NCBI GenBank assembly: GCA_033851955.1
Contig: JAWSVK010000016.1
Span: 1-64,000 of the forward strand
DNA from: Profundibacter sp033851955
Lineage (GTDB): Bacteria; Pseudomonadota; Alphaproteobacteria; Rhodobacterales; Rhodobacteraceae
Length of the DNA: 64,000 nt
Direction of reading: 5' to 3'
Within the stretch, counting starts at the first letter, position 1, and every line of letters starts with the position of its first letter. A model generated the notes under the pieces. It was not told the origin of the DNA. It did no database searches and saw nothing but the letters and a program-made list of their open reading frames with translations. Shown here piece by piece: positions 1 to 8,878 of this stretch. Both the position numbers and the translations under genes were made by a program.

Positions 1-16
1 TGTGTATAAGAGACAG
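1..16 (+). other. Residual Tn5/Nextera mosaic-end adapter
   Basis: The first 16 bases read TGTGTATAAGAGACAG, which equals the last 16 bases of the 19-bp Tn5 mosaic end used in tagmentation libraries. The reading frame of the adjacent adhesin gene is open immediately after it, from base 18. This is therefore untrimmed library sequence at a contig end and not biological DNA. Confidence 0.93.
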
Positions 17-17
17 G

Positions 18-3000
18 GGCGCGGCCTATCAACATCTTGCCGAGGGCGAGCAGCTTGATTTGCACGCGACCTATACGGTCACCGATCCACAAGGCGCGAC
101 CGTGACCGCTCAACTGTCTGTTACTGTCACAGGCACAAATGACAAACCAACAGCCGCATCTGTCGCCACGAGCGCATTAGAAGGCGGTGCTATAACCTCT
201 GGAAATCTGTTAGGGAGTGACTTGGACGCGACTGATACGCTGACATATGCAGCTGTTGGGGCCTTGCCAGACGGGCTTAGCATTAATCCAGATGGCACCT
301 TCCATTTCGATCCAACCGTTACAGTTTATCAGCATCTCGGTACTGGGCAGACAGCTGATGTTCACGCTAGTTACACCGTTACGGATTCACACGGGCAAGC
401 CACCACTGGCACGATTACAGTAACAGTGACCGGTACGGACGATGCGCCGATCGTCAGCGGCATTGCCGATCTTGGCCACACCACCGACATCGCACCGATT
501 ACGATTGACCCTGCGTCCTTGCTGACCCACGCGACCGATACGGACACCGCCACTGCGAGCCTATCTGTATCCTCAATGACGCTGATTGATCCGAGCGCCG
601 GCACGATCACGCATAACCCGGATGGGACATTTACGCTAACCCCGGCAGTTGGTCACACTGGCCAAGACCTTCAAGTTTCGTACACAGTGACTGACGGTAC
701 AAAAACAACGACCGGGCATGCCGTTGTTGACATCAACGCACATAATATTGCTCCGACGGTCAACGCCACATCTGACCTCGGCGCGACCAAAGAAGATATT
801 GCAAAAACTTTCACCGAAGCCGACCTGCTCAAAGTAGTTGGTGCACACGACCCTGACACGGGCGATCACATGTCAATTTCCGGCGTCACCCTTGATCCAT
901 CATACGGCACCTTCGCTAAAGATAGCCACGGCGACTGGGTATTTACTCCTGCCGCAAACGCCCATCATGATGACATCCCGCTCACAGTCCATGTCAGCGA
1001 TGGCCATGTGACCACGGATGCCGCCGGTATTATCGATGTTGCTTCGGTCGTTGACGCGGCCCAACCAACGCTCAAGGTTTCGGCTGAACAAGAGGTTATG
1101 ACTTTCGCCCCAGACGGCACTGGTGCCGTTATCAACACTGGAAATCTGAAAACGAAAGGGGATATCACGGATCTTGCAGTAGAGTTCGCAATTGTCGGTG
1201 GGCACCAGGTTGCAACTCACGGGATACATGGTGCCACATTCCTCAGTTATGGCACGACCCATTCGCACGACGAGTTTTATGTTTGGAAACCCTCCGACCT
1301 AACGTTTCGGGTCGGCGGTCACGAATATGCGACCGGTATTGATACGACATCTGATAACAATAGCCATCGGTATACCATTCTTTGGAATTCAAAGGATGGT
1401 CACCTGCAGGTTCTTGTCGATGGAAAGACCAAATACGATCAAACGGGCAAGGGTGTGGGCGCTGTGGTCCATGCAAATGGAAAATTGGTACTGGCTCAGG
1501 ATCAAGATTCGCTTGGCGGTGGTTTCGAGCCAAAAGATGCCTACCACGGTCAAATGTTTGGCGCATCTATTGCAAGCGGTAATCCCGACATGGCTCTCTT
1601 ACGCAAAGGGTCTTTGGCGGATGCGATTGACAAAGATCACGGCCTGATTGCCAATATTCAGATGCAGAATGGCAAACCTGTTGACCTGACCGGGCATCAT
1701 ACCCTGGAGACGCAAGGTCATTTCTCATCCGCGACCGTGCCCGTCGAAACAAGCGTGGCGGAACCCAATGCGGGCGCTCTGCTGCATATAGATCTAGGTA
1801 TCTCAGCGCCGATCGACCGTGACGATCATCTTTCGGGTTTGTCACTTCAGGGATTGATAAAGGGAACTGTTCTAACTGATGGGCACGGCCATACAGCAAC
1901 TGTGACAGATATCAATATTCCAATCGACATCATGGGATGGGACCGGAGCGCAATTACAGCGAAACTTCCGGCCGGGGTTCGGGCCAATATGGATATTGAG
2001 CTGGAGGCAACTACCTCTGGAGCAGATGGGCAAACGGAAAGTAAGACGGTTCAATCAACGGTCGTTTTAACTGCGGCAAAGGCGATATTGAATGCATCTG
2101 TGTCTGGGCAGGACAACGAAACTACCGATGAAGCAACGCCGCTCACAGGTGTTCTGACCGTTGCCGATCCTGATGTCGGACAGGACCATTTTCAAAGCAG
2201 CTCTTCAGCAGGAACATATGGCGCGTTTCATATGGCAACAGACGGGCATTGGTCTTATACGCCGAATGCAGCAGCAACCGCATTAAACCCCGGACAAAAT
2301 CAAACAGAAATCTTTACCGTCAAGGCCGCTGAGGGTACTGAACATGAGATCATCGTGCACATTCTGGGGACCGATGAGGCTCCTATTGTTAGTAGTTCGT
2401 CCGTTGATCTTGGCAATGTGTCTGAGGGTCAGTCTTTGGCCATCGATACCACCGCCTTGCTGGCGATTGTCACGGATACGGATACGGCCTCCTCTGGTCT
2501 GAGCATCAGTGGCATCGCATTGACCGACCCAACGGCGGGCACCATTGCGCCAGATGGCCGTGGTGGATTCACCTTCACCCCAGCGGCGGGCCATACTGGC
2601 AAGGATATCGGCCTCACCTTTACCGCGACCGATGGCACCAGCAGTGTTGATGGCCACGCTCAGGTCGACGTTGATCCGGTTAACCATGCAGCTGTGATTG
2701 GCGGCGCCGATACTGGAGATTTGACAGAAGATATTAACATAACAACCGGCACTGCCCACGGAAACATGGTAATCACAACAACTGGCATCTTGACTGTCAC
2801 GGATCTTGATTCAGGTGAAGACCATTTCAAAGCTCGCGTGGTCGATGGAAAATATGGATCATTCGCGATGGGTTCAAATGGGCATTGGGTCTATACCGCC
2901 GACAATGATCATCAAGATGTCCAACAACTTAACGCTGGGCAGTCACTTACAGAATCCGTCACTGTGCATTCTTTGGACGGTACAGCACATGACATTACAT

Positions 3001-3485
3001 TCACCATCCATGGGGCAGATGAGATTTCGCCTGCGCCGCCATCCGGCCATGACCAGTCAGACATGCCTGCGCCGTTCCCCAGCATTAACATGGATGCCGA
3101 AGCTGCCCATGATGTCAGGGCGGGCACTTTCGCAACTCATGATACTGCGCTTGATCACTACATGCAGGTAGTGCCTTCGGTTGATCACGATGGGGCGGAC
3201 GATAGCGCGACCCATGCCGGGACCGACCATACAGTGCCGAGCGCAATGGATGAATATGCCCAAGCCGTTGGTGTCACCGCTGAAGATTTGCATCAACCTG
3301 TTGTAGATCATGATAATATAGCGATGGATCCGTCATTATCGGAGCATTACATCTCTGACCATGATGGCACGCCGATACCGCAGGGAATTGACCAACCCGA
3401 CGATTTTTCTGGTGAGGATCACGCGACAACGCCCGCTGACGACCAACCCGACGTGCCCACAATTCCAGATCCGGATCCGGTTTGA
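18..3485 (+). CDS. Giant VCBS/cadherin-like repeat surface protein, C-terminal part (5' partial)
   Basis: About 1,155 codons remain; the gene enters from beyond the left edge, because the frame is open from base 18 and its first residues (AYQHLAEGEQLDLHATYTVTD) repeat a motif seen again about 95 residues later. The protein contains tandem roughly 100-residue VCBS/cadherin-like repeats with the signatures YTVTD, TVTGTND and GTFHFDP. Around residues 335-505 there is a concanavalin-like LamG-type domain (LQVLVDGKTKYD). Further VCBS-type units follow, and the last 150 residues are rich in Asp, His and Pro. No glycine-rich RTX nonapeptides are visible. Proteins of this type are usually type I-secreted adhesins or biofilm proteins; that role is inferred. 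It sits beside a broken integrase and a tRNA gene, consistent with island-borne cargo. Confidence 0.85.
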   Translation, partial: GAAYQHLAEGEQLDLHATYTVTDPQGATVTAQLSVTVTGTNDKPTAASVATSALEGGAITSGNLLGSDLDATDTLTYAAVGALPDGLSINPDGTFHFDPTVTVYQHLGTGQTADVHASYTVTDSHGQATTGTITVTVTGTDDAPIVSGIADLGHTTDIAPITIDPASLLTHATDTDTATASLSVSSMTLIDPSAGTITHNPDGTFTLTPAVGHTGQDLQVSYTVTDGTKTTTGHAVVDINAHNIAPTVNATSDLGATKEDIAKTFTEADLLKVVGAHDPDTGDHMSISGVTLDPSYGTFAKDSHGDWVFTPAANAHHDDIPLTVHVSDGHVTTDAAGIIDVASVVDAAQPTLKVSAEQEVMTFAPDGTGAVINTGNLKTKGDITDLAVEFAIVGGHQVATHGIHGATFLSYGTTHSHDEFYVWKPSDLTFRVGGHEYATGIDTTSDNNSHRYTILWNSKDGHLQVLVDGKTKYDQTGKGVGAVVHANGKLVLAQDQDSLGGGFEPKDAYHGQMFGASIASGNPDMALLRKGSLADAIDKDHGLIANIQMQNGKPVDLTGHHTLETQGHFSSATVPVETSVAEPNAGALLHIDLGISAPIDRDDHLSGLSLQGLIKGTVLTDGHGHTATVTDINIPIDIMGWDRSAITAKLPAGVRANMDIELEATTSGADGQTESKTVQSTVVLTAAKAILNASVSGQDNETTDEATPLTGVLTVADPDVGQDHFQSSSSAGTYGAFHMATDGHWSYTPNAAATALNPGQNQTEIFTVKAAEGTEHEIIVHILGTDEAPIVSSSSVDLGNVSEGQSLAIDTTALLAIVTDTDTASSGLSISGIALTDPTAGTIAPDGRGGFTFTPAAGHTGKDIGLTFTATDGTSSVDGHAQVDVDPVNHAAVIGGADTGDLTEDINITTGTAHGNMVITTTGILTVTDLDSGEDHFKARVVDGKYGSFAMGSNGHWVYTADNDHQDVQQLNAGQSLTESVTVHSLDGTAHDITFTIHGADEISPAPPSGHDQSDMPAPFPSINMDAEAAHDVRAGTFATHDTALDHYMQVVPSVDHDGADDSATHAGTDHTVPSAMDEYAQAVGVTAEDLHQPVVDHDNIAMDPSLSEHYISDHDGTPIPQGIDQPDDFSGEDHATTPADDQPDVPTIPDPDPV

Positions 3486-3960
3486 AGCGCGTCTCAGGGA
3501 CAGGTTTTGGGTCTGTCGCAGAGTTCCCTTCAACGTCAGGAAGGTCACATTTTCGTTCATTTAGGCTGTTAAGCTTGCGAAATGCTTGAACGGCGACCGG
3601 TGATTTGACTGGAGTTGTTTCTTTCGGATCATATGGGCCGACCTCAATCTGGGCGAGAGTGGCAGCGACGGAATAGAAGGCTTCGAAGCCCAATATTCGG
3701 CGGGTGAGTTTTTTGGACTCTGACTGATCCGCAATAGCTTTAGCCTTCTCCAGCACCCACTGATGAATGAGAAATCGCTCATCTACCCCAACGGCTACAT
3801 TTTTGACACGGCACAAAGACTCTGAGTAGTCCTTGGTGCGCAAGGAAATCGTCTATTCGACCTTTCCATAGGTGCCACGAATATCTTTAGGAACGGCTGC
3901 ACGGTGATAATTTGTCGCTTCACGACGGTATAGGCGGGTATGTTCAGACATCTTTTCCAT
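3486..3960 (-). pseudogene. Tyrosine (phage-type) integrase remnant with internal stop
   Basis: Reading from the ATG at 3960 gives MEKMSEHTRLYRREATNYH, then AAVPKDIRGTYGKVE, then a TAG at 3855-3853, then in the same frame TISLRTKDYSESLCRVKNVAV. This is the N-terminal signature of Rhodobacteraceae site-specific integrases (LYRR...YY-RAAVPKDI...LRTKDY-EAL), in which the stop replaces a residue just before the SLRT motif. The frame continues with weaker similarity until it runs into the 3' end of the adhesin gene, and no catalytic R-H-R-Y domain is present. It is a nonsense-mutated, truncated integrase lying 78 bp from the 3' end of tRNA-Ala and on the same strand, as expected for an element integrated at that tRNA. 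The downstream boundary is approximate. Confidence 0.75.
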
Positions 3961-4037
3961 GACCTTCATTGCACCAGTCCACGGAAATCTTCCTGCAATA
4001 TCAGTAAGTTATTGAGGATATTCAAGAAAGAAAAGAT

Positions 4038-4113
4038 TGGTGGAGCCTAGGAGGATCGAACTCCTGACCTCCTCGCTGCCAGCGAGGCGCTCTCCCAGCT
4101 GAGCTAAGGCCCC
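4038..4113 (-). tRNA. tRNA-Ala (anticodon GGC)
   Basis: The minus strand folds into a 76-nt cloverleaf including an encoded CCA. The acceptor arms GGGGCCT and AGGCTCC pair with a G3-U70 wobble, the alanine identity element. The D-arm is TTAGCTCAGCTGGGAGAGC, the anticodon stem-loop is CCTCG-CTGGCAG-CGAGG with anticodon GGC, and the T-loop is GTTCGATC. The broken integrase downstream suggests that the 3' end served as an attachment site. Confidence 0.96.
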
Positions 4114-4290
4114 ATCATTGGGTTGTCGTGTGACGCTATTTAGGCAAGCACGAAGGGCAGTTCAAGCGAAAAAGCACCAATCCCTCACATTGCAAACAGA
4201 AACCTCAAATCTAAGGCAGCAAGATGCAGTGCTTTGACGAAATTGGTTTAAGGGGGGATGAATTTCTACTACTAGTAAACTGTACTAAAA

Positions 4291-5529
4291 ATGATCGCAG
4301 GGTTGGAATATCAGATGCAAAACGAAATACGTGAATGCGACGTTCTTATTGTTGGCGGTGGCCCTGCAGGGCTCTCCGTGGCCTCTACTCTTCCGGATGA
4401 TGTCAGCACCATTATCCTGCATCAGGATCGCGAGATTGGCAAACCAGTGCGCACAAGCGGAGGGTCATGGTTGTCGGATATGCATGCACTTGGCATCCCA
4501 GAAGAATATTACCTTACGTTGGAGCAATGCGAAGCATACTCCGACAAAGAGCATTCTTATCTGCCATTGGGTAATGGCGCTGTCATTTTGGCAATTACTG
4601 AACTTTATCAATGGCTCGCATCACTATCTGACCACAAAAACCGTGAGCTGATGCTGGCCACCAAATTTCTGGACTGCAGCCGGGAAAAAGACGGAAGCAT
4701 TCTGTCCGAAATCCGTTCCCGAGATGGTGTTAAAAGCCAAATCCGCTCAAAGTACATCGTAGATGGCACTGGCTGGCACACCGCGGTTTTGAATTCACTT
4801 GGGTTGGTGGAGAAACCCGAACGGCTGGGCGTTGGTATTGAATATGAATATCCGCTGGGCAAAAATGATCCTACACGGGCCTTTATCTTTTTCGGTGACA
4901 GTGCGCCATCAGGGTATGGCTGGGGTTTCCCCACCCCCGAAGGCATGTTTCGCTTCGGTATCGGCGTTATCAATCCTGATACCGATCTTTCCCCCCGTGA
5001 TGTTATGAACAAGGTCATGGCCAATGATCCCGAGCAAAGATTCGGGATTGATTTGTCAGGGGAATACACCGTGAACAGCGGGATTTTGCCCTCGGTTGCA
5101 TATGAAACCAAATTGGTCTTTGGCAATGTAATCCGCGTTGGCGACAGTGCCAATTTCGCGACCCCAACCATGGGCGAAGGCATTCGGGTCTGCATTGAGT
5201 TTGGCCGCTTGCTGGGTGAAAATCTGGGAAAAACCGTGAAAACTGGCAGGCGGTGGCATCTTTGGAAATACGAATGGGCCTGCCGGATCAGGTTGCAAAA
5301 AGACTATTTCTTTGGGTTTCTCATGAACACCCGTGGTGCCCAAAACCTAAATTCCGAACAATGGGACTTAAGCGTGCTGCGTATGGGGCGCGTTGATAAA
5401 GGCATCTTTATGCAAACCCTACGCAGCGAATTCCGGCTCAGGAAAATGCTCTTGATCGTGTTCTTCAGCGTAAAAGGTCGGATCGTGAATCGGCTCAAAA
5501 GCCTGTTCTCACGGGCGCGCACCCGCTAG
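4291..5529 (+). CDS. FAD-dependent oxidoreductase, geranylgeranyl-reductase/lycopene-cyclase-like
   Basis: The protein has 412 residues from this ATG; a second in-frame ATG at 4315 is equally plausible because neither has a strong Shine-Dalgarno sequence. An N-terminal Rossmann dinucleotide-binding motif, VLIVGGGPAGLSVAS, follows the start. A second flavoprotein motif, NVIRVGDSANFATPTMGEGI, lies around residue 285 and is typical of the geranylgeranyl reductase superfamily, where a late GD motif contacts FAD. The C-terminus is basic. The substrate cannot be told from sequence; reduction of an isoprenoid or quinone-like lipid is a family-based guess. The gene stands alone between tRNA-Ala and a convergent gene, with a strong hairpin terminator after it. 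Confidence 0.75.
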   Translation: MIAGLEYQMQNEIRECDVLIVGGGPAGLSVASTLPDDVSTIILHQDREIGKPVRTSGGSWLSDMHALGIPEEYYLTLEQCEAYSDKEHSYLPLGNGAVILAITELYQWLASLSDHKNRELMLATKFLDCSREKDGSILSEIRSRDGVKSQIRSKYIVDGTGWHTAVLNSLGLVEKPERLGVGIEYEYPLGKNDPTRAFIFFGDSAPSGYGWGFPTPEGMFRFGIGVINPDTDLSPRDVMNKVMANDPEQRFGIDLSGEYTVNSGILPSVAYETKLVFGNVIRVGDSANFATPTMGEGIRVCIEFGRLLGENLGKTVKTGRRWHLWKYEWACRIRLQKDYFFGFLMNTRGAQNLNSEQWDLSVLRMGRVDKGIFMQTLRSEFRLRKMLLIVFFSVKGRIVNRLKSLFSRARTR

Positions 5530-5543
5530 GTGCGCAAAACAAA

Positions 5544-5574
5544 GCCCGCCCCGTGCATTGAGCACTGGGCGGGC
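5544..5574 (-). terminator. Hairpin terminator between convergent genes
   Basis: GCCCGCCC at 5544-5551 and GGGCGGGC at 5567-5574 form a perfect 8-bp stem, extended inward by GTGC/GCAC. On the minus strand it is followed by a T-rich stretch (TTTGTTTTG), so it best serves the TIGR02300 gene. It may also stop transcription arriving from the oxidoreductase on the plus strand. Confidence 0.75.
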
Positions 5575-5603
5575 AAATAATCTAGATGTAGGCCTGTCAG
5601 CTA

Positions 5604-5930
5604 TTAGCTGTCGTCGTCAGGTGCCGCAACATCTGCGATTTCTTCCAACGGAACAGTATCCTCATCGTCGTCTTCCAGAACATCATCGCCCAGATCGACA
5701 TCGGATGTGTCATCATCATCCAACAGTTCTTCGCCTTCGACGACGTCGTCTTCTTTGGGTTTGCTGTTGGCATCTTCTTTGTCGGCAACCATCGTGCGTG
5801 ACTTGTTGCCGGTATCAATTTCGACAACTTCGCCGGTGTACGGGCTGACCACGGGTGTCTTGTTTAGATCGTAAAACCGCTTACCGGTTTCTGGGCAGAC
5901 GCGCTTGACGCCCCATTCTTCGTTGGGCAT
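5604..5930 (-). CDS. TIGR02300 (FYDLN acid) family protein
   Basis: The protein has 108 residues. The start is set at the ATG at 5930, preceded by GAAGGGAAG; the frame is open further upstream but that extension is not conserved-looking. The N-terminus has the diagnostic block WGVKRVCPETGKRFYDLNK followed by PVVSPYTGE, a small zinc-ribbon-like module with one visible Cys. The C-terminal half is an almost uninterrupted run of Asp and Glu, giving a very acidic tail. The family is widespread in alphaproteobacteria and its molecular role is unknown. It is divergent from the YgjP-type metallopeptidase gene, with about 170 bp between the starts. Confidence 0.88.
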   Translation of the reverse strand: MPNEEWGVKRVCPETGKRFYDLNKTPVVSPYTGEVVEIDTGNKSRTMVADKEDANSKPKEDDVVEGEELLDDDDTSDVDLGDDVLEDDDEDTVPLEEIADVAAPDDDS

Positions 5931-6104
5931 GGAACTTCCCTTCACTATGTCGCTGTTGTCATGAGTTCTGGGCCAAGTGCCACACTGAGGCGGGGGTGTC
6001 AAAGGCTTTTGCCGTATCTGCGCCGGATTGGCGGATTACGGGGTGAATTCGGCACAAAGACACGCTATAATAAGTTAACAAGATTATTTTTCAGACTGGA
6101 ACAC

Positions 6105-6797
6105 ATGGAGCAGATTGAACTCGCCGGACCGCCCATGGTTACGATTCTGATTAGGCGCACGCGTCAAGCGCGGCGTTTGTCGTTGCGTGTGTCGCAGCTG
6201 GATGGGCGGGTGACCATGAGCCTGCCAATGCGAACCCCCCTGCGCGAAGCCCAAGTTTTCGCCAATGAAAAAGAGGGCTGGATCAGAGGCACACTGTCCA
6301 AACGTCCCGTATCTGAACGCCCAGCAATCAACGGTAAAGTGCTGTTTCAGGGTGTCGATGTCGATGTGGTCACTGGGGCCGGACGCGTGGCCCGCTTTGT
6401 TGATGGGCAAATCACAGTGCCAGACAACCCAGCAAGGGTCATGACGCGGGTTGCTGCCTTTATGAAGATCACGGCGCGCGCGCGTCTGTCTGATGCCTCA
6501 GATCGCTATGCAGCGCAGTTGGGCGTGTCTTACGGTCGGCTGTCGTTGCGGGACACGCGCTCGCGTTGGGGTTCGTGCTCCAGCGAGGGCAATCTGATGT
6601 ATTCTTGGCGACTGATCATGGCCCCGCCCGAGGTGTTGGATTATGTCGCCGCCCACGAGGTATCGCATTTGCTAGAGATGAACCATTCAGCGCAATACTG
6701 GCAGGTGGTTTCGAGCATTTATCCGCAGTACAAAACGCCTCGCGCATGGCTGCGCCAACATGGCCAACAGTTGCATCGTTTTCAGTTTTCGGACTGA
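6105..6797 (+). CDS. YgjP/DUF45-type zinc metallopeptidase
   Basis: The protein has 230 residues from the ATG at 6105 (MEQIELAGPPM); the frame is open upstream but that part is arginine-rich and lacks family similarity. The hallmark of the M48/SprT-like YgjP family, HEVSHLLEMNHS (an HExxH zinc site with a nearby third ligand), lies about 50 residues from the C-terminus. It is preceded by the conserved motif DTRSRWGSCSSEGNLMYSWR. The family predicts a cytoplasmic zinc-dependent peptidase of unknown substrate. It is followed 42 bp later by the GntR regulator on the same strand. Confidence 0.88.
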   Translation: MEQIELAGPPMVTILIRRTRQARRLSLRVSQLDGRVTMSLPMRTPLREAQVFANEKEGWIRGTLSKRPVSERPAINGKVLFQGVDVDVVTGAGRVARFVDGQITVPDNPARVMTRVAAFMKITARARLSDASDRYAAQLGVSYGRLSLRDTRSRWGSCSSEGNLMYSWRLIMAPPEVLDYVAAHEVSHLLEMNHSAQYWQVVSSIYPQYKTPRAWLRQHGQQLHRFQFSD

Positions 6798-6823
6798 CCA
6801 CGACTTGACCACGGCCGTGGTTT

Positions 6824-6833
6824 TGTGATCACA
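6824..6833. promoter_or_regulatory. TGTGATCACA palindrome at the GntR gene start (putative autoregulatory operator)
   Basis: A perfect 10-bp palindrome TGTGATCACA ends 6 bp before the ATG at 6840. The same sequence recurs at the sucC and sdhC promoters. Its position over the expected ribosome-binding region suggests that the GntR protein could repress its own gene. Confidence 0.6.
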
Positions 6834-6839
6834 TACCGT

Positions 6840-7490
6840 ATGAGCAATCCACTCAAAACCACCGACACAAACACCCCGTCCCATGACAGGGTATACCGCC
6901 AAATGCGCGTGCGGATTATGCATGGCGAACTTGCCCCAGGTACGGCGCTAACTTTGCGCGGGTTGGGACGTGAGTTCGGTGTCTCAATGACGCCAGCCCG
7001 TGAGGCAATCCGCCGATTGGCCGCGGAAGGGGCGCTGACGCTGTCCAGTTCGGGACGTGTTACAACACCAGATCTTAGCAATGACCGCATCGAAGAGTTG
7101 GCGGCACTGCGCGGGTTGTTGGAGCCTGAACTGGCCAGCCGCGCCTTACCTCGGGCACATATCGCGCTGATAGACAGGCTACAAGTGATCAATCAGACCA
7201 TCGCCGAAGCGATTTCCAAACAGGATCCGGTGGCCTACCTGCGCACCAACCTCGAATTTCACCGCACGCTCTATTTACGCGCACAAGCGCCGGCAATGCT
7301 GGCACTAACCGAAACCGTCTGGCTACAGCTGGGCCCGACCATGTGTGCGCTCTATGGGCGGTTGCGCCGGACCGAACCGCCGCAAAACCACCGCACAATC
7401 ATCGCCGCTCTACGCGCAGGTGATGAGCCGGGATTGCGGCTGGCAGTGCGCACAGATGTGACGCAGGGGCTAAAGATGTTGGTAGGGTGA
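6840..7490 (+). CDS. GntR-family transcriptional regulator, FCD subfamily
   Basis: The protein has 216 residues from the ATG at 6840; a GTG at 6825 would add five. Residues 20-75 form the winged helix-turn-helix, including the recognition block REFGVSMTPAREAIRRL, which is canonical for GntR. The rest is an all-helical FCD ligand domain with the usual NLEFHRTL and NHRTIIAAL motifs; these His residues normally help bind a metal and a carboxylate ligand. No Shine-Dalgarno sequence is visible, and a TGTGATCACA palindrome occupies that position. The same palindrome lies before sucC and sdhC, so I infer a regulator of the TCA operons, probably sensing a dicarboxylate or related acid. It could alternatively control neighbouring nnrS. 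Confidence 0.85.
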   Translation: MSNPLKTTDTNTPSHDRVYRQMRVRIMHGELAPGTALTLRGLGREFGVSMTPAREAIRRLAAEGALTLSSSGRVTTPDLSNDRIEELAALRGLLEPELASRALPRAHIALIDRLQVINQTIAEAISKQDPVAYLRTNLEFHRTLYLRAQAPAMLALTETVWLQLGPTMCALYGRLRRTEPPQNHRTIIAALRAGDEPGLRLAVRTDVTQGLKMLVG

Positions 7491-7523
7491 TAGCGAAGAA
7501 AACCGTAAGGATTGATGAGCGGC

Positions 7524-8729
7524 TTAGCGACCTACCCGCGGCGCAAACAGCCACGGACCGACCCTGAAAGTAAACAGCCCAAACGCAATGATCCACGCCA
7601 TTGCTGATCCTGTGATGGCCCAATCAAATTGTGGCCAAACAGCCCCGAGTAAACGCAATATGACGCTGAATATCGCGGCGATCATCATCACATTCAACAC
7701 CTTGTCAGCGGTCAAAGTTCGCCCAGTGTGGCCCAAGCTTGCCCGTACCATTACTGCAAGGGTCATGCCACCCGCTGCCCCAATGCCAAACACATGCAAC
7801 GCACCAGTATTTATCGCAGAGTCCCCCATCACCATGCCAACAGCGAGGGTTAGAAACCCGATGGGTATAAATGCATAGAAGACATGTAACACCAACAACA
7901 GCGGGTTCGCCAGCGTGCGCAACCCCGCCCATCGTCCCAACCGGACAATATGGGCTAAACCAAGCGCCGCAAAACCAACCCCAAGCAATGGCGCACTGTC
8001 AATCACCGTCCAAAGCATCAGTGCAATGGCTGAGGCGGCAATCGTGAATAGATCAAATCTATCGAAGGGTTTTGGCATATTTCCGGCCTCACGCCGCGCC
8101 AACCAATTGCGCGTAAAGCTGGGAATCACCCGCCCGCCGATCAACATCAACAGAACCAGCACGGCTGAAAACCCAAGCCGGACTGGGGCGGCGCCCACGT
8201 CTCCATAGATCATCTCAAAGTGAAACCAAATATTGGAGCCCCCCATGATGAGGATCGGCGCTAATACCCGCAAGTTCCGCCAGTTTTTACCCGCGACTAT
8301 TTCGCGTGCAATAACACCCCCAAGGATCGGCAAAAAAGCGGCGTCCACCGATGCCGAGATGGCGTAAGGAATACTTCCCCCTACCAACATCGCAGCCCGT
8401 CCTGCCACCCACAACGTAACGATCGCAATCAGGGGCCAACCCACCACGGGCAAGCGCCCTGTCCAATTCGGCACCGCTGTAAACAAGAACCCAGCGATCA
8501 CCGCTGAGGTGTAGCCAAACAACATCTCGTGTTTGTGCCAATCAACAGGGGTTAAGTGGGTGTTCAGACTGTAGTGGCCCAAAAGTTCGGCCAACCAAAG
8601 CGCAATTGCTAAGATGGAAAACACGGCTGCAAACAGGAAGAATGGTCGAAAACCACCGCTGAAAAAAGCATGCCCGTTCCAACTGCGTTCGCGTTTGGAG
8701 CCGTGCTTTTTCAAAAGGGGTTGCGTCAT
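7524..8729 (-). CDS. nnrS: NnrS family membrane protein
   Basis: The protein has 401 residues, is very hydrophobic, and has about twelve predicted transmembrane helices. Family motifs include FFSGGFRPFFLFAAVFS near the N-terminus and WHKHEMLFGYTSAVIAGF around residue 63, with conserved His residues. NnrS proteins are heme- and copper-containing membrane proteins that protect cells from nitric-oxide stress. The gene is convergent with the GntR regulator (33 bp between stop codons) and upstream-facing towards lpd. A second nitrogen-oxide-associated family member, NnrU, lies at 24.0 kb. Confidence 0.88.
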   Translation of the reverse strand: MTQPLLKKHGSKRERSWNGHAFFSGGFRPFFLFAAVFSILAIALWLAELLGHYSLNTHLTPVDWHKHEMLFGYTSAVIAGFLFTAVPNWTGRLPVVGWPLIAIVTLWVAGRAAMLVGGSIPYAISASVDAAFLPILGGVIAREIVAGKNWRNLRVLAPILIMGGSNIWFHFEMIYGDVGAAPVRLGFSAVLVLLMLIGGRVIPSFTRNWLARREAGNMPKPFDRFDLFTIAASAIALMLWTVIDSAPLLGVGFAALGLAHIVRLGRWAGLRTLANPLLLVLHVFYAFIPIGFLTLAVGMVMGDSAINTGALHVFGIGAAGGMTLAVMVRASLGHTGRTLTADKVLNVMMIAAIFSVILRLLGAVWPQFDWAITGSAMAWIIAFGLFTFRVGPWLFAPRVGR

Positions 8730-8844
8730 GGCGATTTCGTTCTCTGGCTATTCCGATTCTTTTGCTAAGGTATGTGTCGCACAGCCTGCTGCCAACAGAA
8801 AACGCTGCGGTATCACGTCGCATCAACTGCGCCGCTCGATACCC

Positions 8845-8865
8845 CCTTCCCCAAAAAAGGGAAGG
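8845..8865. terminator. Short hairpin downstream of lpd
   Basis: CCTTCCC and GGGAAGG form a 7-bp stem around the loop CAAAAAA, 14 bp beyond the lpd stop codon. No clear U-tract follows in the lpd direction, so intrinsic termination is uncertain. It also lies in the nnrS upstream region. Confidence 0.4.
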
Positions 8866-8878
8866 AGTTGGCGTAGTT

